A DNA stretch of 64,000 bases from Tetranychus cinnabarinus (taxonomy: Eukaryota > Arthropoda > Arachnida > Trombidiformes > Tetranychidae): the NCBI GenBank assembly GCA_022266195.1, contig WHVY01000002.1:7455001-7519000 (forward strand), in the 5' to 3' direction. Shown here one piece after another: positions 32,113 through 43,330 of the stretch (position 1 is its first letter; each line of letters starts with the position of its first letter). The notes beneath the pieces are model-generated. The model saw only the letters and a program-made list of their open reading frames with translations. It was not told the origin of the DNA and searched no databases. A program made the translations under genes and the position numbers.

Positions 32113-33921
32113 TCACTTTGAAATATTTCGAGATAGTTCAATTAATCGCCTTTTCCACCGGCTTTTTATAAATTGATCCAGGAAATTGTTACAATTGGAA
32201 GAATTGACGAAAAAATATTTCGGTTTTGCACTAGAAAGTTGTAGCAAAGTTCTGTCAGATTTTATTAAAACCCGATATCCTTTTTTCGATGCCCAGCGGA
32301 AATTTTTCCCAACTTTTGGAGATCTAACTGGCCGCTGAGCGTTACTTAAACATTCAAGGTTCAAAAATTTTCTTCCAACGAAACTGCTTAAAAATTGAGC
32401 ATTTGCACTAGACCGTTCTTTATATGGTATTTGATCATCCAAATTATTATACATATTCCTGTCCAGTAAAATTGACAAATCGATATCTTCATCTCGTACA
32501 ATAACTCTTATTAGGTGATCAGTCATGTAACTTGATGTATCATAAGCGACTGGTGGAGTAAATATTGTCCGAGTCGGAGTTATAATGGCCCAACTTTGAT
32601 AATGAGTTTTGTCTTTGGTTTTTTGTTCATTTGTATCGTTCATCCATTCAGATTCAATTTGGTTTAAAAGTGACTTTAAATGTTCAATAGCATTGTAAAC
32701 TTTACCAACCAGATAAGCATCAAATAACCGGTACAGAGCTTCAACAATTAGCTCTTCCTTATTAGCCTTAACGTATTTCAAGATAATTTCATTAAGCACC
32801 TCCACTCCTCCATGATTTGTTTTAAGATCATCCAGAAAATGATATCCAATCGAGTAGATACAATTCAAAGCATAATTTACTGATAAAGGAAAGCTTTTTG
32901 GGTATTCAGGTTTGGTCGGTTTCATATAATAGGATTCAGTCATTGATCCAAAGCATATATCGAAATTATGATATTTTTGCCATCTATAGATAGTCGTTAT
33001 AATGGAATCATCTTCGATGTTAATTACCAACCTAAGAACATCGCTTTTGCCTATGACATCGCTTGATAATTTATCACCAAAATCATTTGTTCGGTTTCGC
33101 TTTGAATCATGAAATTTCTTCTTTGGCGGTTCCACGAAAATTCTTGGAGGATAAAGCAATTGAAAATAAATTCGCATTTGATTAACTCGGTCCAATGAAA
33201 TGTGCACTCTTCTTATTGACTTGAAATCATAGAAAAGTCTATATTTTGATTCAATTCTCGTAAGAGTATCACTAGTTGTAGTCTGTAAATTGAATTTTAA
33301 CACAAATTTTTTCATATTGTAATTGTGTTTGATCTTTATATCTTCAATCGCAATTTCAGTTTCTCTCTCATCATTATAAGTAATTATCGGAGGCCTGGTC
33401 CAGAAGCAACCAAGGTGGATCATAAAGCGATTCCCATTGATTATATTACCAAGACTGAAGGCATAAATGGACGTTGGAAATGTTTCATTTACATTATTTG
33501 TTAGTGTGATGTTTCTATCAACTCCAATCAACTGTACAAAATTAGGATCCTCATCAAATCGCCAAATAGCACAATATGATGGTTTGCGTGAACGATCAAA
33601 ACATAATTGTCTGACAAGATTAAACCAGTGTCTTCGTAAATCATGTCTCTGTAATTCAACGTAACCCTTCCATATCACTGGATCCACACAATTACCAAGA
33701 ACAGGAATAACTTGTTGAGATTTATTTTGTTCACTTTGTCCAATCAAATGATATTCAACACCAGATGGATGAATGATACAACAAGATTTGATTGTATGAT
33801 GAGTGAAAATTGAAGTTAAATCTGAAATAAATGAATCAACATTTGACTTCACTTGATCACAATTTAACTGAATAACTTCTAAATTGAAATAAACTTTTTT
33901 AAAAGGATCTTTTATAGTCAT
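32113..33921 (-). CDS. RdRP-like protein, N-terminal half only (copy 5)
   Basis: An intact 602-codon frame. The first 170 or so residues are nearly identical to copy 4, with more differences in the middle. It extends about 70 residues further than copy 4, through a basic tail (KGYRVLIKSDRTLLQLSSA) that faintly tracks the start of the catalytic region of the complete enzymes (GGMxLYAxDxxxRT), and then ends. There is no DLDGD. Offset from copy 4 is 2680 bp, with shared upstream DNA, so the pair arose by tandem duplication. An open frame of this length in both copies argues for a retained product, yet their tails differ by indels, so recent decay is also possible. Confidence 0.75.
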   Translation of the reverse strand: MTIKDPFKKVYFNLEVIQLNCDQVKSNVDSFISDLTSIFTHHTIKSCCIIHPSGVEYHLIGQSEQNKSQQVIPVLGNCVDPVIWKGYVELQRHDLRRHWFNLVRQLCFDRSRKPSYCAIWRFDEDPNFVQLIGVDRNITLTNNVNETFPTSIYAFSLGNIINGNRFMIHLGCFWTRPPIITYNDERETEIAIEDIKIKHNYNMKKFVLKFNLQTTTSDTLTRIESKYRLFYDFKSIRRVHISLDRVNQMRIYFQLLYPPRIFVEPPKKKFHDSKRNRTNDFGDKLSSDVIGKSDVLRLVINIEDDSIITTIYRWQKYHNFDICFGSMTESYYMKPTKPEYPKSFPLSVNYALNCIYSIGYHFLDDLKTNHGGVEVLNEIILKYVKANKEELIVEALYRLFDAYLVGKVYNAIEHLKSLLNQIESEWMNDTNEQKTKDKTHYQSWAIITPTRTIFTPPVAYDTSSYMTDHLIRVIVRDEDIDLSILLDRNMYNNLDDQIPYKERSSANAQFLSSFVGRKFLNLECLSNAQRPVRSPKVGKNFRWASKKGYRVLIKSDRTLLQLSSAKPKYFFVNSSNCNNFLDQFIKSRWKRRLIELSRNISK

Positions 33922-34060
33922 AACTGAATATAATTCATAAAGTTGTAGATCAGTTAATTTTACAGCTTAACTGAATATTTGGTTAATTTCTGGTCAAAAC
34001 AACTGAATAGCTATTGTTGTTTCTGTTAAAGCTTGCGATTTTTTTGATAATTAGAGGCGT

Positions 34061-34186
34061 TTAATTCATGATTATTGTTAAATAATTCGCAATGAAGGAA
34101 TCAAAATTAGTCTCTGCTTGATCACAATTTAACTGAATAACTTCTACATTGAAATAAACTTTTTCAGAAGTGTCTTGGCGAGCCAT
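34061..34186 (-). pseudogene. 5' relic of an N-terminal-type RdRP, 41 codons
   Basis: ATG at 34186 opens MARQDTSEKVYFNVEVIQLN, matching the start of copies 4 and 5 (KKVYFNLEVIQLNCDQ). After about 34 codons the match stops, and the frame runs into DNA identical to the copy 5 upstream flank, ending with TAA at 34061. This is a truncated start of another duplicate and marks the right edge of the array. Confidence 0.7.
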
Positions 34187-34751
34187 TTCTGAATAGATTT
34201 AAACAAATGAGTTTAATTGACTATTCAACTATTTTATATTCTATCAATTTATACAGCTGTGAAAATGGAGTTAGATCTCGTTACCTTATCTTTTGCGTAT
34301 TGTTTGGTATCCAGGTAAATCAATGTTCGATTGTTTAAAAAGAATTGATTATCAATGAACATTTTATAAATATTCAATACTGATATTATTCTATTAATAT
34401 GTAGGCAAATCAACCGAATAACCGATAGCAATTTTTGTTAGAGCGTAAAATTATTTGTTGATAATTGGAGGCGTTTAAATCATGATTGTTGTTAAATAAC
34501 TGTTGAATTGTAAACAGTGACATTAACTTGTATTAACGCTAAAATTAGCTATAATTAATAAACATGAAACGGTGAGTAATTGTATGTGAGATTTTTTGTT
34601 GTTTATTGTTTTTTTGGTTTTTTGCATGATAAGCTAAGTCGAAATTGTATACAAAGTTGTTTCTATAAGAACTAAAAAATATGAAAAAACAGTCACAGAA
34701 GACAATTGATAATTGCCAGTATACGAATAGTTACGGGGCGGATAAATTAAA
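34187..34751. other. Intergenic DNA between RdRP array and SMG6
   Basis: AT-rich, without a recognised gene. It holds the 3' untranslated region of SMG6 (from 34751 downward). A few words resemble the copy 4 and 5 upstream DNA ('ggaggcgtttaa' near 34466), so array flank sequence extends here. Confidence 0.5.
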
Positions 34752-37700
34752 TTATTGCAAGTTTGCGAATTGAAGGAACACAGGTAAGCTTTTAACGGGC
34801 ACGTTATGTGATAAAGCTTTAACTCGAAGATTACGATCATCAGTTAACAAAACAGTCTCTCGAAATATATTGACAATACCATCTGTAAGAATACAAAAAC
34901 GATTTATTTAGTATAAATGATTATAATGATGAAGAAATAAAAGTAAAGAGATTTACCTGTATCTTCGGGATTTGTTTGTTTTGATGAGTTCCTTTTCTTA
35001 ATAAATTGTAGACAACTTGACAAAACCAGATCATCATTATTAGTCCTCTGTAATACAAGAAACATAAAAATATGAGCTTCTTTATGATTGTAATTCTTAG
35101 TTTAATAATTATAGTAAAAATAATCTTACTTTAACTTTAAAATTTTCATTCCTAAAATTCATGTTGTTTAGTAAAGATCCTTTGAATGTAATAGTTTTGA
35201 GCTTGTTACTTTTCTCATTAAAACTAGTTTCTAGATAATCAAAAGCTTCTTTCGCTGCTTGTCCAACTTTCATTTCCTTTTCTCGGTCATCTGTGTCGCA
35301 AGTTTCTCGAATACTCAGGGGTAAAGGAGAATCTGATGTAGGCTGAGTTATCCTCGACATTAACCCATTAAGTTCATTTATCACTAATGAAAGAAGAAAA
35401 TAAATTAATTCAAACAATTGCTTAAACGGAGCAAAATTTTGAATATCAATTACTTACCAATTAAAGGTACAATCACTTCAAAATGACCACATTCTACCAA
35501 AGTTTGCAATTTACTGAGGTGATGAATGAAACAATTAGTATCTGGAATAAGAAAACGTGGCTGAATCACAAGGCGTATTTTGGTTTCTTCTCTGAGCATA
35601 GCCTGGAATAAAGAAAAACAATATTAACAAATATTCACAAAAAACTGTGATTCTAATTTACATCTAATTGCTGTCGAATTTTTTCTTCTCTTTTTTGAGC
35701 TTTTCGTAAAGTTTCTTGTTTGGTCCACAATTCTTTTAATGCAGGATCATCTGTCTTTTTATCATCTTCTTCACAATTAACATTTTCTCCAGATGAAGAG
35801 TCCGTGGGAATGTCTTCCAAATCATCGTCAAGCTAGATTAAAATGAACAAATAATGATTGATTACAAATTTATTCAAAACTTAAAATATTCAAAAATACT
35901 AACATCCAAACTTATATTATGTCCACATTCAGATTCATCGTCACTTAAAATCTTAACAGATGAGTTGAATCTTTTTTTACCAACATCGAATTCAAGATAA
36001 GGTTCTGGTATACCACACAAATAATCTCCGAAAAATTGGATTCGACTAATTCTAAGGCAAGTTCTTGCTTTTTCCTGTCAAATAAAAAATCAATTATAAT
36101 CAATTTGTTAAACGTCTTGAATTCAACAACAAACCTTATCAAATGGAGGTTGAACATAGGAAAGTGCTGAAGGAGCCCCAAGAAGAGGAATAAATCCGGA
36201 AAGCATATTATCTTCTGGTAAAATTACTTGTTCGCATCCTTCAAACTTGGTTGGTAATAATTTAATTTGCCTAAATAAAATTTGTAAAAAATTGATAGAA
36301 AGAGTTAATAATTGGATTGAATACAAATTAAAAATAAAAACTATTCACAAACCTAGTATTGATGTCACCTAGTCTCGTAAGTACTTCAGCAAAAAGTGTC
36401 CAAACATCTCCACGGGCTCTGAATGAAATAAATATAACAGAATAATTAAACTCTAATCAGATTTAATAATAATATTCAATCATACCCGATTCTGAATCCT
36501 GGTTTTGAAAGTGGAGGAGACCAGAATTGTTTTTGACAAGACATCCAATCGGTCCAAACTTTAATTGCTGGTAACATTTCTACAACATCATCACTGACAA
36601 TATTTGATGATGACTGGGGTGATGAAGAAGACGAGCCTTTTGAAATATGCTCTTTTAATGAATTGTCCACACGATCGAGTAAAAGTGAGACCAAAGCAAG
36701 TATAACTTGAATCGATTGCTCTTGCAAAGATGACCGCACATTTGATTGATAGGAGCCATCTAAAAATTTAAAAATAATGATTTTTAGAAAATCTTATTTG
36801 CACTTACTTAATTGTAATAGTTTCTAACCTATAAAAGATGATTGGTAAACAGAAAACATGCTAATAGCCATTAATTGTAACAATCTTTGAGAAGACATTG
36901 GGAAAGGTGAACGTTTAAGCAAACATCTTAACTCCATAAGCATTTGATTAACGGCGGAATTAAAACTCTCCAATCTAATAACAAGAAAAATGAACAAGAC
37001 ACTTAAATTAGCAACAATTTACCACCAAACATAATCATATTCAAGTAACTTACCCTGTTTTTGTAAAAAGTTTACCATGCACATGCAAGAAACTGAGGAC
37101 AAATCTTTTGTTGAGCTGAAAATTGAATGAAAAGTAGAATTAGAATTTTAGATTAAAATATTATTAACGATTAATGCTGATCATTCGGTAAAGGTTATAT
37201 TTACATCTATATCAGTTAACAAATCCAATTCTTCTTCTTCTGATTCATTTCCCATGACAGAAGTATGCTTTGAACTTGTTCCATCAGGACGAATCCAAAT
37301 TTCAAGTCTTTCCTTAAAAACATTATTTACAAGAAAATCTTCATCTTGTGGACTAGTACTGTCGCTGAATTTGAGGGCAACTAAACGATCACTCAAACGT
37401 TTACTTTCGGCTGCCTCGTACTTCTTACGAACTTCCTCAAATATACTGAGTAAACTTTCCCTGGCAGATTGGAATGGATTACTTGCAGCCAAGCTTCTCA
37501 TGTAATTGTAAACCGCATCTAATCGACGTCTCTATAAGAAAATGAGAAGAAAGAATTAAAATGAAAATGAAATTAGATATTTGTTTTTCCGTTTCAATAA
37601 ATCAAAATCAATATCACATTTACACACCCCATACATGGCCAAAAGAGCCAATTGATTATAAGGGCGACCATTTTTAGGTGCAATTTGTTGAGCTTTCGAA

Positions 37701-40700
37701 TAATAACTGTAAGTAAGAAACGTCAAGGTTAGAAAACAGAATTTTAAAGTTTGTATAAAGTAAAGTATTTATAGTGTATCTAAGCGAATGAATTTACCTT
37801 TTAGCTTCACCATAATTGGATCCATTAATTGCTTGTTCCTTGTAACGAGCAAGGTCGCCAAGGTAAAGATATATTTTTTGAGCCGAAATAGCAGCTAATT
37901 TAATCATTTCATAACCAGGTTTTTCTGGATCATACTGATGCTCAATGTAATTATCAACAACAAAGTTAAAGGCATCTTGTAACATAACCAAGAGACTTTC
38001 GAAGAAAATTGTAGCTTCTTCTGTAAGCTTAAGAAATTCCTCTTTACTTGTCTCCGAGTCAGGATTTTCCTCAAGTTCTCGTCGTCTCATTTCAATAAAT
38101 TGATAGAATGCTGATTTCCATAATGATAGCTCAACATTATGTTCTGCACAAAATTTTGGATCTGCGACAATAATGCTTTGGTATCGTTGTTGAATCTTCC
38201 AACGTAAAGTTTTAACCGTTTTCTCGTCTAATGAAGGATATTGCTTGAGATGGCTCTGCAATTCATTAGCCAGATCAACTATTTCGTTCATATTTTTCTC
38301 CACCAATTTACGCCGAGTACTATTGGAACTGGAATCATATTGAGGCGAAGCTGTTTGGTTTCTTTGAGCTGGTTCAGTTTGGTGATTAGCATGAGACGAA
38401 TAGTTAGGTAAATAGTGAACAAGTACATTGGGAGGTGAGGTAGGTAAGCGTTGGTGATCATTCTCATGAGATTGATGTGAATGATGGTGTTGCTGAAGGT
38501 TATTATTATTATATTGTTGATGATTACCTGAGTTGGACCAATTTTTAGCATTCGCTGAATCATTGGTAGGGTTGACTGAATTGTTGCCACTGTGGTCAGT
38601 ATTTGAAACAGAAACTGGTAATAAACCAGGGAGAAGTACGCATCGGGATTGTGGTTGTTGCTCATTGGGTTGATATGGTTGATGGGTAGTTGGTCGAATG
38701 ATAACACACGGCTTATGAGTGGTACATGGATCATACAATTGTCGAGGAACTGCATTATTTGACGGATTAGATTGATTCGAGTTAATCCAATTCTTTGAGT
38801 CCCCTTGATAGCCTGAATTGGTAAAGAAAGATTCAGTTCTAGAATACTCTGAGTGAGACTCATTCATTAAATTACAATGCCTATCAGTTGATGATGAACT
38901 AAAATATTGAGAATCATTTGAATTAGATTCTTGGGGCAGTCGAATTATTCCACCACGAGTTGCTTGATTTGAATAATAATCTTGAGCTGATGCATTTTGA
39001 TTATGAGGGTTGGGAGTCTGGCGAGAATTCCGATTCTGAAGATTTGCCTGAATAAATACAGGTGTATATATGAGTAATGTTTTTCGATTCAATACAACAT
39101 TTTCAGTTTAATAAAAGATGAACTTACCTTTTCCATTGCTAACTTTCGCTGAAGTCGAGGAGGAAGATTTTGTTCGAATGTTTTCTGGTCACCACGGTTG
39201 AATTTTTTATTCCGTGATCTATCATTTATGTAACTTGATTGTGAGCTTCTTTGATCCTGCATTGTCCAAGATGAACGGTAGTTAACAGGATCATGTTTAT
39301 CTTTATTTTTAACATCATGGTTTTGAGATGGACGAAAGAGTTGATTTTGCTGCTTTTGTTGTTGCTGTGAAGGATGAAGTGACACATGTGAGGGTGGTTG
39401 ATGAGACAATGAAGGGGGTGGCGTAGGATGATGGTGCATATGAATTGATTGTTGTGGATACGGTTGGTGCTGGATTGGTTTATGAGCTGGATTATAATTG
39501 ACCTGAGTTACCTGAAGAGACTTCGAGCTATTAATCTGATGCTGATGAGATGGTTGAGGGTTATGAGGAAAAGTGTTAGTTGCACGATCTATGTGAGGAC
39601 CAGATGAAGCAACATTGTGGCTAGAATGCGAATGAGGCTGCTGTTGCTGAATAGGCTGTGGCTGTGGGTTTGGTGGTACTTTCCCTTCAGAATATTGCTG
39701 TGCTGCCATATGAGCACATGCAAATTTTCGGATTCTAGCAATGATAGCAGACTCATCCCCTCGATTTGCTTCGGAGATATTTATTGACTCAACTGTAGAG
39801 CTTCGAACATCAGAATTTTCTGTTTTAGAAGGCGGTTTGGTATTTGATCGAAATGTTGAGCTCGGTTGAACCTTAGATCCGCGGGGAAATGTATTATGTT
39901 GATTATCATTCACCTTAGTACTTCTTGTATCCTTGTCATGGTCTCTATTTAGAGATAAGAAAGATTTATGTTAAGATAAATTCAAAGTAGGCTAGACAGC
40001 TGATTAATTCAAGTATTGACTGAAATAAAATTACCTGCTCTTATGGAATCTGCTATTTTCAAATACTAAAGGTGATATAGTGTCAACAGGACGCATACCA
40101 GAGAGATCAGGATTACGTTTATTATAGCTATGGTTTCGTCCACTACTTCCTGCTCTTTCATGCATCATTGAACGATTATCCTCTTCAGATGATTCTTTGT
40201 GTCGATCCGAGCGTCTCCGTTGTCTGTTGTAATCAACTCTACTTCCTCCGCCACCATCTTCTCCTGATTGAACGTTTGCTTTACCACGAGGTATATAAAC
40301 TTGTTTCTCTGGCTTTTTGCAGTTGATTCGGTTCTTTTGTTCTACAGATGAAGCTGGTGATGCAGCTAATTTAGTTGCATCCAATGCATTAAGCTCTGAA
40401 TAATTTGAGTCATGGCTATTGTTAAGAGGAGCTACCTTTTCTTCCATTTTACCACTTTCAACTGATTCACCTAAAGGTTAACACAAAAGAGTAAAGCAGA
40501 AACAAAAACACACAAAGATAATAAGAATTAAGTTGAAATGACAAGGGAGACGCAAAAGTGTAAAGACTTGATATTTTAGATAAGAGAAATGTAATTGTTT
40601 TGAACAAGATAGAAAGATTAGTAATCATCAAAGGCATAATCTAATAATCATCATAGCTTTAAAAATGATTGTTTTTTGTCTTTTCTTAACCCTTACCTTC

Positions 40701-40781
40701 TCGATTAACTTTGTTGACCATCTTTGGAGGCTTGTAATATTGCTGTTCAGCTTTCTTTCGACATTTTCCTGCCTCTTCCAT
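34752..40781 (-). CDS. Smg6: SMG6/EST1A endonuclease of nonsense-mediated decay
   Basis: Seventeen exons join in phase to 1546 aa (minus strand): 40781-40697, 40470-40035, 39944-39128, 39047-37798, 37706-37628, 37531-37205, 37115-37054, 36974-36829, 36759-36486, 36418-36353, 36270-36135, 36074-35904, 35832-35662, 35602-35458, 35383-35130, 35047-34957, 34882-34752. SMG6 cuts mRNAs with premature stops. The N-terminal half is low-complexity Gln/Ser/Asn/His-rich. The 14-3-3-like/TPR region follows (YYSKAQQIAPKNGRPYNQLA, MRSLAASNPFQSA, LNKRFVLSFLHVHGKLF). The C-terminal PIN nuclease keeps its three key aspartates: IPDTNCFI, NNDDLVLSS and LTDDRNLRVKA. It is somewhat longer than human SMG6 (about 1420 aa). 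The start is the Met at 40781, upstream of a second in-frame Met. Divergent neighbour: daughterless. Confidence 0.95.
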
Positions 40782-41186
40782 CACATTAAAAATACTAATG
40801 AAGATTTAATTGTTGCTCTGTCAAGATGATTGAACTCCAAAAATGCTAAATTAACAAGAATGCACAGATCAATCAACATAAAATAATATATAAAAAAAAT
40901 TTTCACCAATTACCATTACTTTGTTGTTACTATGTTTTGTGAAGCTTGTAGTTTACAAACAATTGCAGAGATGGCGAGTGTGTAGTAGTTTTGTTGTTTG
41001 TTGATACGCTCCTTCATCTCTTTTATTTCTTTGTCATCTTTCTCTCTTTCTATTTTTCCTGTCTCTGTTTTTTAGGTGAACAACAACTTCATCATCATTA
41101 TCATCATCATCATCCATTTTCATCATTACAACTCCACATTTGATTCTTTTTATTTAATTTTTCATTAAGTTTTTTTGTCTCTCATC
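40782..41186. promoter_or_regulatory. Shared divergent promoter region, Smg6 and daughterless
   Basis: Only 405 bp separate the two start codons, which point away from each other. The stretch has no TATAAA at a convincing position. It contains a pyrimidine-rich segment and 'atcatc' runs (41086-41120) probably within the daughterless leader. Both promoters and leaders must lie here. Confidence 0.55.
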
Positions 41187-42996
41187 ATGAGTGGTCCAGT
41201 CAATAATGAAGAGGAACCAGGAATTAATCTTTTGGAAGTGTTTCAAAATTGTTTTAATAAAATTGAAGATGGATATGATACCCAAAATCATGCCCAAAAC
41301 TATTTTGGTAAGTATCTTACCTGTATATGAAATATATGTTTTTTTTCTCGTCTTTTATGAATCATGTTTTGATTTGTTTTTCACTTGTTTATTTGAATCA
41401 AATTTACAGTTACTATGAACCAAGTTAATTATGAATCATATCCCCCTGAAGGATATAATAATTATATCGACACACCGGATGCTTGGAATAGTTCGGCTGC
41501 TCCAAATTATAATGTATACACCAACCCACCCCCACAACCTCCTCCAACATCAACATCTGCGCCAGTGTCAGTGTCAGTGCCATGTCCACCACCACCTCAA
41601 GCTACAGCTCCAGCACCATGTCCTCCAACAACACCAACAGCACCAGTATCAGGTCCTTTAGGACCAGGAACCATCAATATACCTGTTCTTCAAGGACCTG
41701 AAGGACCTGGAGCCTGGGCAACAAATTTTCATGGATTTATGGAAGAACGATTGGACGATGCCATAGATTTTCTCCAGAAGCAAACAGAAAGCTGTAACTA
41801 TCCTCCTCAGATTGATTGTCACGTGGTATGTTATGAATAATTGATTAAATTAGCAAATCTAGTAATCTTTTTGCCTTCGGTCATTTGTCTTTTCTCGATC
41901 TAGCCAAGTCTGGCATTCTCAGATGCCGGTCAAAGCAGTATCCTTAGCGGTACGCCATTAAGTGTTCAACCTCCTTTGTCCCTAAAAGAAGATATGAAAT
42001 CAAATCAGGAATTGCCATCAAATCAGGATATGCCCACTAACAGTCAACCTTCGCTTGCCATTGCCACAGCTCCAAGAAGATACATGAGAACACCATCAAA
42101 CTCATCTTCAACATCAACAACAAATAATCCAAACACAACCAGTATTGGTAAAGGAAGCAAACGGTCCAGATCTAGACAGTAAGCATTATTTTACAATTTG
42201 AATTAACGCATCAAATTGCTGGACCTGAGACGATTCTTTAATCAAACAATTTTTATTCTCTAGTTCTATTAGCAGTTCGGCTGATGATGAAGATGACCCT
42301 CCCGAGCTCAAAGCAGAAAGGGAAAAAGAAAGACGTCAAGCTAACAACGCTAGAGAAAGGTATGCTGGAGTTTCTTTTTTTCGTATTCAATTTATTTTCT
42401 GTTTTATTCATCAACATTTTCTTCTTGTCTAACTGTGTTTATGTTTATTGAGCGACACTTTTCCTTCTTTTGCATTCAATCTTCTCACTCATTAACTCAC
42501 TTGCTTTTTTTCTCTTTTTCTCAATAACCAGAATTCGTGTACGAGATATAAATGAAGCCTTTAAGGAATTGGGTAAAATGTGCATGCAGCATTTAAAACA
42601 AGAAAAAGCGCAAACCAAACTCAATATTCTACATCAAGCTGTGGAAGTAATTACAAATTTAGAACAACAAGTTAGAGGTAAATTTATATTTCATATTTCA
42701 TATTCAAATCTAACAAGAGGCTTAGATTTCTTTTGATTAACAGTACCTGATTTTATTTTTTTCACCTTAATCTGATTCATTAATATAATTACTAATACCT
42801 ATTTCAAAAACTCTGTTATCCTTTACCCTTTCCCTTAGAGCGTAACATGAATCCTAAAACAGCATGTTTAAAAAGGAGGGAAGAAGAAAAAGATCAAGAC
42901 CCAAGCAATCTTAAGTTTCCTTCAGTGCTCCAAGGACATTTGGTTGGACCCGGGCCGGTACCCGTGCCTCCTAATGGAACAAATCCAATTTTGTAA
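41187..42996 (+). CDS. da: Daughterless/E-protein (TCF4/E2A) class I bHLH factor
   Basis: Exons 41187-41307, 41410-41825, 41904-42178, 42264-42359, 42532-42677 and 42839-42996 join in phase to 403 aa. Class I bHLH proteins dimerise with tissue-specific bHLH partners (achaete-scute type, twist type) and bind E-boxes in neurogenesis, mesoderm and sex determination. The basic region [16 protein letters not shown] carries the E-box-reading Glu. The helix-loop-helix follows ([31 protein letters not shown]), then the E-protein-specific tail [18 protein letters not shown]. The N-terminus is shorter than in vertebrate E proteins: Pro-rich (residues about 70-120) with a [14 protein letters not shown] segment that resembles the AD2 loop-helix region. 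It ends tail-to-tail with the astacin gene 334 bp away. Alternative N-terminal exons upstream cannot be excluded. Confidence 0.95.
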
Positions 42997-43330
42997 AAGA
43001 TCATTAACAAAAAAATTAACAATTTAAACTTAACAATATTTGATTGATACAAAAATACATAGAGAAATTCATGTAGCTTCAAAAGCGGTACCCAAGATCA
43101 TCCCAAACCGCTGTCACATTTACGAATGACATAAAATGGACAGATTTTTTTTGATTAATCAATCAATAAAAATAGTAAAAAGAACAATTATTTAAAAAAA
43201 ACTTGATGAATTATTGTGGCTTTGTTATTACAATGTATGCAAATGAGATAAATAGGATAAAAAATATAACTCTATTAGCAGAACTAAATTCAGTTTCATC
43301 AACAGCACAAAAAAACAATCATTAAACAGG

